The position numbers and the translations under genes are program-made. A stretch of 34,970 nt of DNA from NCBI GenBank assembly GCA_934162925.1, contig CAKPJR010000001.1, positions 1 to 34,970 of the forward strand, written 5' to 3'. Numbering within the stretch: the stretch's first letter is position 1; each line of letters starts with the position of its first letter. A model generated the notes under the pieces. It saw nothing but the letters and a program-made list of their open reading frames with translations, ran no database searches and was not told the origin of the DNA. Origin of the DNA: an uncultured Clostridia bacterium. Lineage in GTDB: Bacteria; Bacillota; Clostridia; TANB77; CAG-508. Positions 27,121 through 34,970 of this stretch are shown here, piece after piece.

Positions 27121-27738
27121 ATGGAGAATGCAGCAAAAGCATTATTGATTTCAGCTGGAATATTACTTGCATTAATGACTCTTTCGCTAATAGTATATGT
27201 ATCAACTGCAACTACTAGATTGGTGGATGCACAGGAGAAAAAGAAAGCAGAAGAAGAGTTAACAGCATTTAATAAGGAGTATGAAGCATATAACAAAACA
27301 AGAATGTATGGAACAGAGATAATAACAGTAGTAAACAAAGCAATAGAGTATAATATAGATGCAAAAGAAAAAATAGAGATAACATTAATAACAACAAATG
27401 ATTATGATACTATTGAAGAAACTGTTACAACAGATTCTAGGGGAAAAACAACACATACTAAAACAAGAATAGTAGATGGATTAAGTCTTAAAGCAAATAC
27501 ATCACATAATGCAACTAGTTTAAAAGCATTCTTTAGCCAACCAGTAGAGGATAGTCTTGGAAATGAAATAAGTAGTCATAGAATATTAAATATATATTGT
27601 GCTTTAACTACTTTTAAAAGGTCAATTTTCGAATGCGTACCAGATTCAGACCCAGCTGGCCCTGGTGTTACATATAACGAAAACGGAAGAATTGTGCATA
27701 TGACTTTTAGGGAAGTAGCAAATTTTTCAGATTATTAG
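27121..27738 (+). CDS. Pilin-like protein 1 (MENA leader)
   Basis: 205 residues. It begins MENAAKALLISAGILLALMTL: a four-residue polar leader and then one hydrophobic helix (about 8-29), followed by a charged helix rich in Lys/Glu and a C-terminal beta-rich domain. This is a type IV pilin-like layout without a recognisable long prepilin signal. It is the first of four neighbours that begin M-E-N-A. AAGGAG precedes the ATG. Its CGG at 27684 is out of frame (AAC GGA). Function is inferred only from the neighbouring cpaF and GspF-like genes. Confidence 0.7.
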   Translation: MENAAKALLISAGILLALMTLSLIVYVSTATTRLVDAQEKKKAEEELTAFNKEYEAYNKTRMYGTEIITVVNKAIEYNIDAKEKIEITLITTNDYDTIEETVTTDSRGKTTHTKTRIVDGLSLKANTSHNATSLKAFFSQPVEDSLGNEISSHRILNIYCALTTFKRSIFECVPDSDPAGPGVTYNENGRIVHMTFREVANFSDY

Positions 27739-27781
27739 ATAACAAACTATACTAAGTAAATCTAAAAAGAAAGGAAAATTT

Positions 27782-28198
27782 ATGGAAAACGCATCTCAAG
27801 CATTAATTATAGCAGGAACTGTTTTGCTGGCAATGCTAGTATTAAGTGTAGGGCTATATTTAGTAGTAAATTATTCTAAGGTTAGTGCAAGTTATGAACA
27901 AAAAAAGGTTGTTGAAGAAATAAGGAAGTTTAATACTAACTTTACAAGATATATAACAAGGACAGATATAACTGCGCAAGAAATAATAACATTAAAGAAC
28001 TTTGCCAAAAGTTATGATGAAAAAAATGGAACTAATACAAGCGTAATTTGTCAAGGATTAAATGATGATGATGTAAAGTTCATAAAAGATAATGCACCAT
28101 ATGGGGATCCGCTAAAGTTTTATTATTTTACATGCAAAGAAGAAAACGTCAAATATGACGAAAATGGAAGAGTAAAAGAAATAATATTTACAAGGTAA
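27782..28198 (+). CDS. Pilin-like protein 2 (MENA leader)
   Basis: 138 residues starting MENASQALIIAGTVLLAMLVL, with a hydrophobic helix (about 8-30), a basic/acidic amphipathic helix (YEQKKVVEEIRKFNTNFTRY) and a short C-terminal domain ending VKYDENGRVKEIIFTR. That ending resembles the VTYNENGRIVHMTF end of protein 1, so the two are probably paralogues. AAAGGAAAA precedes the ATG. Confidence 0.7.
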   Translation: MENASQALIIAGTVLLAMLVLSVGLYLVVNYSKVSASYEQKKVVEEIRKFNTNFTRYITRTDITAQEIITLKNFAKSYDEKNGTNTSVICQGLNDDDVKFIKDNAPYGDPLKFYYFTCKEENVKYDENGRVKEIIFTR

Positions 28199-28289
28199 TA
28201 AACATTAACATAAACCAATAAAAAATCATAAAAAAATGTTGCATAATGTAATAAAAAATATTATAATAAAAGAAGGAGAAACTTAAGAA

Positions 28290-28721
28290 ATGAAGCAATC
28301 ACTTTTAATGATACTAGCAATAATTTTTATTGTAATATGTATAGTTTCAGGAACAATACTTAATATTCAAACAGAAAGAAAAGAAATAAGCAAATACAAT
28401 TTAGAGTATGAAAAATATCTAAATAAAGAAATTTTAGGAACTGAAGTAGCAACATTGATTAACAAGGTAATAGACCAAAACGAAAAGAACAATGTGAAAA
28501 AAAATGAAAAAGGCTATTATATTGAAAACAATGAAAACAGCATAAAAATAGACTTAAAAATGACAACACTAGATAAAACTTATCCAATGGAAGAAATATA
28601 TAATAATCAAATAACAAACTTTGTGCAAAATTTTAATCAAATAACATTCAAATGTATAAAAATAGAATATCACAAAGATACAAAAAAAATATCAAAAATG
28701 GTATTTGAGGAATTAGAATAA
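28290..28721 (+). CDS. Pilin-like protein 3 (no MENA leader)
   Basis: 143 residues. The N-terminal MKQSLLMILAIIFIVICIVSG is a hydrophobic helix. It is followed by a charged helix containing NLEYEKYLNKEILGTEVATLINK, which parallels FNKEYEAYNKTRMYGTEIITVVNK in protein 1, and it ends FKCIKIEYHKDTKKISKMVF. It therefore belongs to the same paralogous set although the first residues differ. GAAGGAGAA precedes the ATG. Confidence 0.68.
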   Translation: MKQSLLMILAIIFIVICIVSGTILNIQTERKEISKYNLEYEKYLNKEILGTEVATLINKVIDQNEKNNVKKNEKGYYIENNENSIKIDLKMTTLDKTYPMEEIYNNQITNFVQNFNQITFKCIKIEYHKDTKKISKMVFEELE

Positions 28722-28791
28722 TATGTTATCAACGTTTTAGAATAAAAATATTCTAAAGATAAAATAAATAAAATTCAAAGGAGGAAAAATT

Positions 28792-29157
28792 ATGGAGAAT
28801 GCATCAAAAGCATTAATTATAGCAGGTGCTATATTAATTTCAATTTTATTAATTAGTGTAGGTATCATTATAATGAATGCAATCAATGATCCAGTATCAA
28901 GAACTAGTGAAACAGCAAGTAGCCAAGCAGTACAAATATTCAACTCTCAATTTACAGGGTATGCAGGTACAGATGTTGACTATAATACTACAAAACAATG
29001 TATAACAGCTGTAAAATCTGCAAAAGGAGAACACGAAATTACATTAAGTGGTGATATTACTGCAATGTCTGGATTAAACAGAAATAAAACATATGACATA
29101 GATTTTGAATCAGATGCAAGTGGATATTATAATATATGCACAATAACAGAACACTAA
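28792..29157 (+). CDS. Pilin-like protein 4 (MENA leader)
   Basis: 121 residues starting MENASKALIIAGAILISILLI, one hydrophobic helix (about 8-30) and then a Ser/Thr/Asn-rich domain without the basic helix of proteins 1-3. It is the shortest of the set and the N-terminus is closest to that of protein 2. This resembles a major pilin subunit in size, but that is inference. GGAGG precedes the ATG. Confidence 0.68.
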   Translation: MENASKALIIAGAILISILLISVGIIIMNAINDPVSRTSETASSQAVQIFNSQFTGYAGTDVDYNTTKQCITAVKSAKGEHEITLSGDITAMSGLNRNKTYDIDFESDASGYYNICTITEH

Positions 29158-29171
29158 TAGTGGAGTAAGTT

Positions 29172-29738
29172 ATGGAGAATGCAGCTGACGCACTAAAAAT
29201 GGCATTTGCAGTCTTTGTATTCGTAATTGCCATCACAACATTATTTATAATGGTTTCTAAGGTTAAAACAACATCAGATATTATGTTTTATTATAATGAC
29301 AAAACTAATTTTCATGAGCATACTTCTTCTAATGAAACAAATAGAACAGTAAAAGTTGCAGACATAGTAGCAACACTTTATAGATACTATAAAGAGTCAG
29401 TGGCTGTTACAGTTGTTCTTCGAGAAGGACATCCAGAGGATACTTACTATTTTGATTTAGGGTATGAACAAATGGGTGAAGACAAGCCGTTATTAGTAAG
29501 GGATGGAACTGGGCATGAGTTATTGAAATTATCAACTCAAGAAAATATAGAAAAGAACTTAGGTGAATTTATAAACAATAATTTAATGCATAATGCTTAT
29601 ATTAATGATAGTACAAAATTTATAGAAACATTCACAGAAATACCTACAAGTGGAATTTATTCTACCGGAACAGATGGTTCAGAAATAACACTTTCAGCTG
29701 GAGGTAAAAAAGTATATATTACATATACTATACAATAA
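29172..29738 (+). CDS. Pilin-like protein 5 (MENA leader)
   Basis: 188 residues starting MENAADALKMAFAVFVFVIAI, with a hydrophobic helix (about 9-30) and a larger C-terminal domain that looks beta-rich (EGHPEDTYYFDLGYEQ, then a Gly/Ser/Thr-rich end). It follows protein 4 after 14 bases and is probably translated with it. The CGG at 29666 is out of frame (ACC GGA). Probably a minor pilin or tip protein; not recognisable beyond the N-terminus. Confidence 0.66.
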   Translation: MENAADALKMAFAVFVFVIAITTLFIMVSKVKTTSDIMFYYNDKTNFHEHTSSNETNRTVKVADIVATLYRYYKESVAVTVVLREGHPEDTYYFDLGYEQMGEDKPLLVRDGTGHELLKLSTQENIEKNLGEFINNNLMHNAYINDSTKFIETFTEIPTSGIYSTGTDGSEITLSAGGKKVYITYTIQ

Positions 29739-29803
29739 TTATAATAATATAAATGAATATATCATTATTTATTGTAAATTAAAAATAATTTAATAAAATG
29801 ATA

Positions 29804-29826
29804 GGGCGGGATTGTTTTGCCCGCCC
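29804..29826 (+). terminator. GC-rich hairpin before the sixth pilin-like gene
   Basis: GGGCGGG (29804-29810) pairs with CCCGCCC (29820-29826). It is much richer in GC than its surroundings and recalls the repeat block at 11430-11580, so it may be a repeat fragment acting as a terminator or attenuator. Confidence 0.55.
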
Positions 29827-29867
29827 CACAAAACAAGTGCACTGATATTAAAAAAGGAGGGAATAGC

Positions 29868-30405
29868 ATGAGCGATACTTTAATGGTAGTAATAGGAATA
29901 TTTGTAGCAGTAATATTAATGTTTATATTTCCTTTAATGTCATTATCTGAAAGAAGCGATGATATATCACAATCTGTAGTGCAAACTGCAACATCAGAAT
30001 TTGTAGACAAAGTGTCTGTTGCAGGAAAAATAAAGAGAGTAGATTATGAAACCTATGCACAAACAATTGCTGGTACAGGAAACACATATGAAATAGAAAT
30101 AGAAGTACAACATCTAGATGAAAATCCAGGTAAAAAATCTGCAGTGACTTCTGGAAGTTTAGTTGGAGAGAATGTGCGTTATTCTACATTTACTACAGAA
30201 ATATTAGATAAAATGTACCCAAAAGATGGAAACTCTAGCCAAGATTATGTTTTAAAAAAAGGTGATAATATAATTGTTACAGCAAAAAACACAAATAGAA
30301 CAATGGCTCAAATGCTAAGAACAACTTTTTATAAAGTAACACGGACAAGGAGCAAGTGAAGTTTCTGCAAGTGCATCAAGTATGGTTGTAAACAATGGAA
30401 AGTAA
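29868..30405 (+). CDS. Pilin-like protein 6, joined across a CGG +1 shift
   Basis: Joined length is 178 residues (158 codons, C at 30342 skipped, then 20 more). The start at 29868 is chosen because AAAGGAGGG precedes it. An N-terminal hydrophobic helix (about 5-25) is followed by a polar domain with TATSEFVDKVSVAGKIKRVDYETYAQTIAGTG, as in TadE/TadF-like pseudopilins. The shift adds GQGASEVSASASSMVVNNGK, replacing a three-codon basic tail. The effect on the protein is small, so this site is weaker evidence than those in conserved cores, although the added end fits the Gly/Ser-rich tails of such proteins. Confidence 0.72.
30342..30345 (+). other. CGG +1 frameshift site in pilin-like gene 6
   Basis: CGGA follows ACA at codon 159. 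Skipping the C gives ACA-GGA-CAA-GGA and adds a 20-residue C-terminus ending at TAA 30403-30405. Confidence 0.72.
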
Positions 30406-30432
30406 ATAATTTTAAATAATAAACAAGGTATA

Positions 30433-30493
30433 AAAGTGAGAGGTGATATGGAATATGTTTAAATTAAATATACTCCATGCCACGTCTCACTTT
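30433..30493 (+). repeat. Long imperfect hairpin before the GLUG gene
   Basis: The two arms (30433-30462 and 30464-30493) pair over nearly their whole length around 30463, with three mismatches and two G-T pairs, and the outer part AAAGTGAGA/TCTCACTTT is perfect. No gene is present. It may regulate or end transcription between the pilin-like genes and the large surface protein gene, or be a small folded repeat. Confidence 0.6.
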
Positions 30494-30533
30494 ATTAAAA
30501 TGAAAGTAATAATACATTAGTTGAGGTGAAAAA

Positions 30534-33500
30534 ATGAAAATACATAATTTATCAGTAATATTTGTATTAATAGCAATACCGTTAATATTAATTACATCAT
30601 ATTACATATCATTGCAGGTAGACACAATAAATATGCAGACAGCTTATGATGCAAAATTATTAGATGCTACAAAAGAAGCAGTAGATGCTTTCGAAATAAA
30701 TACAGTACAATGGAATTCAATCTATTCTGAAACAGCGGATTCTAAGCGTAGAGATGTAATGGCATCTATTAATACATTTATAAATTCATTTGCAAATAGT
30801 ACTGGGGTTGGAGGAACAAGTAAAGAATATATAATGGCATATATGCCAGCTATAGCATATACATTGTATGATGGATATTATATTTATTCACCTGCAAACG
30901 AACAATTGGCACTTAAGGATGACAATGGAGTTGGAATAGTAATGACTAAAAAACTATGGGACTCAGATAAAGATGCATTTTCAGGATACACATATAATCC
31001 AATAAATGAAGGTAAACTAATGTATCAGGTTGCAGAAGGAAAAGCAAGTAATGGAACTTATAATGATATTCCATTTACTCTAAATCAAGAGGATGCAGCA
31101 ACAGAATACAATCATATATTAAAACCATTTGCAATGTACTCAGAAAAAATAGGCGATTGGGTAATAAACTACACATTAGATAATTATATAACGATATATG
31201 GTAGCATAACAGAGGCAGGAACAACTGAATATGTTTACAAATCAGGGTATTTAACAGATTTAAGCAAAATTGGAGGAATAATAAATAACTCAATTAATAA
31301 TATTACTTTTAATGGAACTGAAGTAAAACCAGAAGAGCTATCTGAACAAGTGGTGTATAAAAGGAGTAAAAATGGTAATCCCAATAGAATATTAGCTAAC
31401 TATGTTTATGAGTGTGAAGGAAACACAAAAGTATATTTTGATACAGATGGAACACCTTTTATAATAGACAGCAATTTAATTAGAACAGATTTAACACGAG
31501 ACTCAAGTATAAAAAGATATAAAAAAATAACAATTCCACAAGAAAAAGGTTCTGATTGGTCATATATAGAGTTATACCAAGAGATAAATACAGGAGATTG
31601 GTATTATAGAAGAAAAAATGGAGAATTTGATAAAAAAAGAAGTGAAACAACATTTGACCGGAGTGGATAATAATATAAGACTTGACTATAGTGCAATAAA
31701 TTATTGTGTAGAATCTTATATAATAACATCATTTATTAATACTTTAGATGGTCTAGAAACACCAGCAAATTGTGAATGCGGATACAATCACAGTAATAAT
31801 CCATTAAAAATAAGTGCAGCAAATGATCCTGAAAATTCAGAATCAGACTTTTGCATCCATAAAAGAGGAATAATAAAAAATGTAGTAGAATCAAACTTAA
31901 ATCAAGCAATAACAAGTTATAGCAGAAATAATGCATCTGGAGAATATAAATTACCTAAGCTTACAGAAACAGATTGGGATCAAGTTTTAACAAATGTATC
32001 AATAATAACATTTATTCAAAATATTCCAATTGGCATGAAATATTATAATAATTATGCAATAGCAACAAGTACAGTAAATAAAGAATATGTAGATCCGGAT
32101 GAAATATATTTAAATGCAAGCGATGGAGATAGTGAATATTACCACACACCGTATTGCGAAAAGTTGGGCGAAAGTGATTTAAAAGGATATAGAAGTATAG
32201 ATTATGTACAAAAGTCATATACAGAAAACGACGAAACAAAGTATTATTACAGACACAGCAATGCAGGTGATGCAATAGAAGCAAATCAGGCATGCTATTA
32301 TTGCTTAGTGCAACGATCATTATATAATGAAGATAAGACTTTCCTAAAAAGAAAAGCATACAACACGGCTTTGGCTAGAGAAAGATATGTGGCAAGGATG
32401 TCTAGATTACCTGCAGAAATTGAATCAGTAATTGAAGTCCTAGGAGTGAGCGATACAGTAGGAACTGGAATGATATATATAAAGAAAGATGATGAAGTAG
32501 TTTCTGGAATATCAGCTATAAGCAAGAAGATTACAAAATCAGATGTAGGAAAAACATTTGAAATTTATGGCGACAGTAATAATATTTCAGCTGTATCAGG
32601 AGAAGAAATGGATGCTTCTAATACAAGTTTAAGTAATCCTGCTAAGGTAGCTAAAGAAGCATTAGGAAACAGAGCTTGTTATACAACAGATGATAGAATT
32701 GATGTTACCATAGCAGAATATAACAATAGAGGAGTTAGTATTGTATATAGACCAAATGGAGGAAACCCTGGCCCTGATTATGGAGCAGGAGATAGTAAAG
32801 ATAATTTTGAAAAACAAACTTTCATTCCTTCAGATGTAGGAACAGGATTTATTAATGTAAAACTTCATTATAAAACAAATTATACAGTAGGAGCAGATAA
32901 AAGAGTAGAGGTATGGGCTAATATAAACGACTATGACAATTTAACAATAGCAGTAAAACCAATAGATATAACAGGTAGATTAAGACTAGAGTTTACTGAT
33001 GGAACAAATACTTATTATTATTCAGAAAATACATTTAATGTAAAGAATGGAGATGAAATTTTCTGTAATATTCCTAGTGATACAATGTGGTATGGAAAAG
33101 ATTGGCGCGTAAATGTACTAAATGTAGATAACAAAATCATAGCAACGGGAAGAGTAGAATATTACACAATTAATGATGCAACAGGGCTAAAAGGATTTTC
33201 AGATGCAGTAAATGGAACAAAAGGTCCAGAAGGAGGAGCCACAACACTAAGAAGAACATTTAAAGTAATTAATAATATTACAAGCGTTGGAGAGTTAGCG
33301 CCAATAGCAGGAGTTAATAAACCTCAAAGAGATGGCTGGAATAGTATTTGGTTTGAAGGTGATTTTCAAGGACAAGATCATACAATAAATGGAATTACAA
33401 TGAGCTATACAAATGATGAAACATATAATTCTTTTGGACTATTTGGATGGGTAGGAAAAAATGCAAGGATAAGTGGCTTGAAAGTAGGAATAAATGTAGC

Positions 33501-34970
33501 ATCTTTTAATAGTTCAGAACCAAAAAATAAAGAAAGAGATAATAGAATATGCATTGGAGGAATAGCTGGTTATACTGATGGACAAATAAACAATTGTACA
33601 ATAATGAGTTCATCTAATATTGGAGCAGGATCAATAAGTGTTAATTCAGGAATTATCAAAAAAGACATATATTATGTAGGAGGAATTGCAGGTTATACAA
33701 AGGGAGCAATTACTCAATGCAAAGTAGAAAGTAATGTTAAAGTTAAAGGAGGAAAAATAGACCATTCTAATAGTACAAAACTTGACAAATTTCTTGAGAC
33801 ATATGCGGGAGGACTAATTGGTTATAAAGAAACAAATCAAGAAATAAATGATAGTTTTTCAGCAAATTGTACGGTGGAAGGATATGATAATGTAGGAGGA
33901 ATTATAGGTTTCAATGCAGGAGGAGATATAAACAATGTATCATTTAAAGGAAGCTTAACTGGTTCAGGCGAAAACATTGGTGGAATAGTTGGATGTAACA
34001 CACGAGGAAATATTTATAATTGTATAAATACAGTTAATATAAATGTCAAAGGAGAAAATGTAGGAGGAATTGTTGGATGTAACTACAATGCAAATGTAGT
34101 AAAATGCTATAATAATGCAAAGGTGACTGGAAACAAGAATGTAGGAGGAGTTATAGGAGTTTGCTATGGAGGAACAATAGATTATTGTGGCAATAATAAT
34201 GAGGTTACAGGGAAAGAAAATGAAAATTATTTCAATTTATTTTATAACACAGCTGCAAATGAGTGCACAGGAACAGGTGGAATAACAGGAAAACTTTATA
34301 GGGCTAAAGCATTACACTCATACAATTCAGGAAATATTAATTGCAATTATAACGGAGGAGGAATATCTGGATTAAATCATGGAAGTACAGTAGAGTATTC
34401 GTATAATTCAGGCACAATTAGTAGTAGTTCAAGAAATAGGATAGGTGGAATATGTGGAGCAGGAAATACTGTATATATAAATGCATGCTATAATATTGGA
34501 ACAATTAATGGAAATGGAGATATAGATGTCTTATCTAATGGAATGGGAGGAATTATAGGTTCTTGTGTAGATAATGCATATTTCCTTTTTATAGGAAAAG
34601 AAGAAGTATTACCAGAAAATAAATATTTTGATGCAATTGAAGTTCCAGTAGTAAAAATGGGACAATCTGTTAACGAGGTAATGTATTGTTATAATACAGG
34701 AAATCTAAATGGTAGTACAGGTTCAGATACATTAAATCACGCTAGTGGAATTATTGGATGTATTATGTGGGCACTAAATAAAGATGATATTACATTATTG
34801 AATAATTATTACTTAGATAATGTAGGAAAAGGTGCAAAAGGATCTTGGAGTAATATTGTATCTAATGGAGTTACAAGACTATCATCACAAGATATGAAAA
34901 AACAGTTATATAAATGGGCAGATAGTTCATTAAAAATTGAATCGAACTATGTATACAACACAATAACTCC
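30534..34970 (+). CDS. Giant GLUG-repeat surface protein, joined across a CGG +1 shift (3' end outside window)
   Basis: At least 1,478 residues: 375 codons, C at 31659 skipped, then open to the right edge without a stop. An N-terminal hydrophobic segment (about 8-28) is followed by a TadE/TadG-like extracellular region (about 30-470). After a middle beta-rich region comes FEGDFQGQDHTINGITM (about residue 940) and repeated GLUG-type units such as VGGIAGYTKGAITQC, VGGIIGFNAGGDINN and VGGIVGCNYNANVVKC, roughly every 35-60 residues. GLUG repeats are found in large surface and adhesin proteins. Several Cys lie at repeat turns. Without the shift a 378-residue protein would be made and the whole repeat region lost. 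GAGGTG precedes the ATG. As the last gene seen in the pilus-like locus it may be its tip adhesin. Confidence 0.85.
31659..31662 (+). other. CGG +1 frameshift site in the GLUG gene
   Basis: CGGA follows GAC at codon 376. Skipping the C gives TTT-GAC-GGA-GTG-GAT (F-D-G-V-D) and opens at least 1,103 more codons. The original frame stops two codons later. Confidence 0.88.

Noticed and set aside
2148..31661. CGG reassigned to a different amino acid (in-frame recoding)
   Set aside because: Reading CGG as any single codon leaves the frame unchanged, and a stop follows soon after at most sites (directly after it in recO). Only a +1 change restores the proteins.
2148..31661. Simple sequencing error as the explanation
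   Set aside because: Not fully excluded. But seven of the eleven extra C residues do not follow another C, no other indel type is seen, and out-of-frame CGG triplets are undisturbed. It is kept as the main alternative and needs read-level checking.
1668..31671. The ten broken genes as pseudogenes
   Set aside because: Flanking sequence is fully conserved on both sides, several genes are normally needed (uvrC, recO, cpaF within an intact locus), and all breaks are the same single event at an in-frame CGG. Random decay would give mixed insertions, deletions and stops.

Overview
The window is very AT-rich, uses AGA-dominated arginine codons and TAA/TAG/TGA stops, and carries endospore genes (pdaA, yqfC-yqfD, bofA, an alpha/beta small acid-soluble spore protein). 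Together with the gene orders DUF2508-bofA and era-yqzL-recO, this points to a spore-forming Clostridia (Bacillota), probably an uncultured, low-GC, gut-type lineage. No rRNA, tRNA, CRISPR array, phage or complete insertion sequence was seen.

Layout. 1-7143 is housekeeping: small membrane proteins, rpsT, a dGTPase-like HD hydrolase, DUF2508-bofA, hpt, uvrC and an RlmI/RlmK-like methyltransferase. 7261-10258 is an Agr peptide quorum-sensing locus with agrBD (+) and agrAC (-) converging on a shared terminator. 10600-18560 holds pdaA, a repeat element, then yqfC-yqfD-(unknown)-ybeY-DUF3048 and era-yqzL-recO-hpf. 18788-20071 has a spore protein and a HAD phosphatase. From 20265 to the right edge runs a Tad/type IV-pilus-like assembly locus: CpaB-like, two CpaE/MinD-like proteins, CpaF ATPase, one large GspF-type membrane protein, six small pilin-like proteins, and a protein of more than 1,478 residues ending in GLUG-type repeats that leaves the window.

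The outstanding observation concerns decoding. Ten genes (dgt, bofA, uvrC, the methyltransferase, an unknown gene, recO, cpaF, the GspF-like gene, a pilin-like gene and the GLUG gene) appear broken by a frameshift, eleven breaks in all. Every break falls exactly on an in-frame CGG codon, and every one is repaired by skipping the C and reading the next three bases (GGA, GGT or GGG) as glycine. I found no in-frame CGG that is read as arginine in an intact gene. About 45 out-of-frame CGG triplets inside genes cause no break, and CGT, CGA and CGC are used as ordinary arginine codons. The restored glycines are family-conserved, including the Walker A glycine of CpaF and the LDGIL-HNGE motif of Dgt. 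The simplest reading is that in this organism CGG is not an arginine codon but a genome-wide +1 frameshift (CGGN read as Gly) signal. An unusual sequencing or assembly artefact is the main alternative. Affected genes are therefore annotated here as single full-length genes with the shift sites listed separately.
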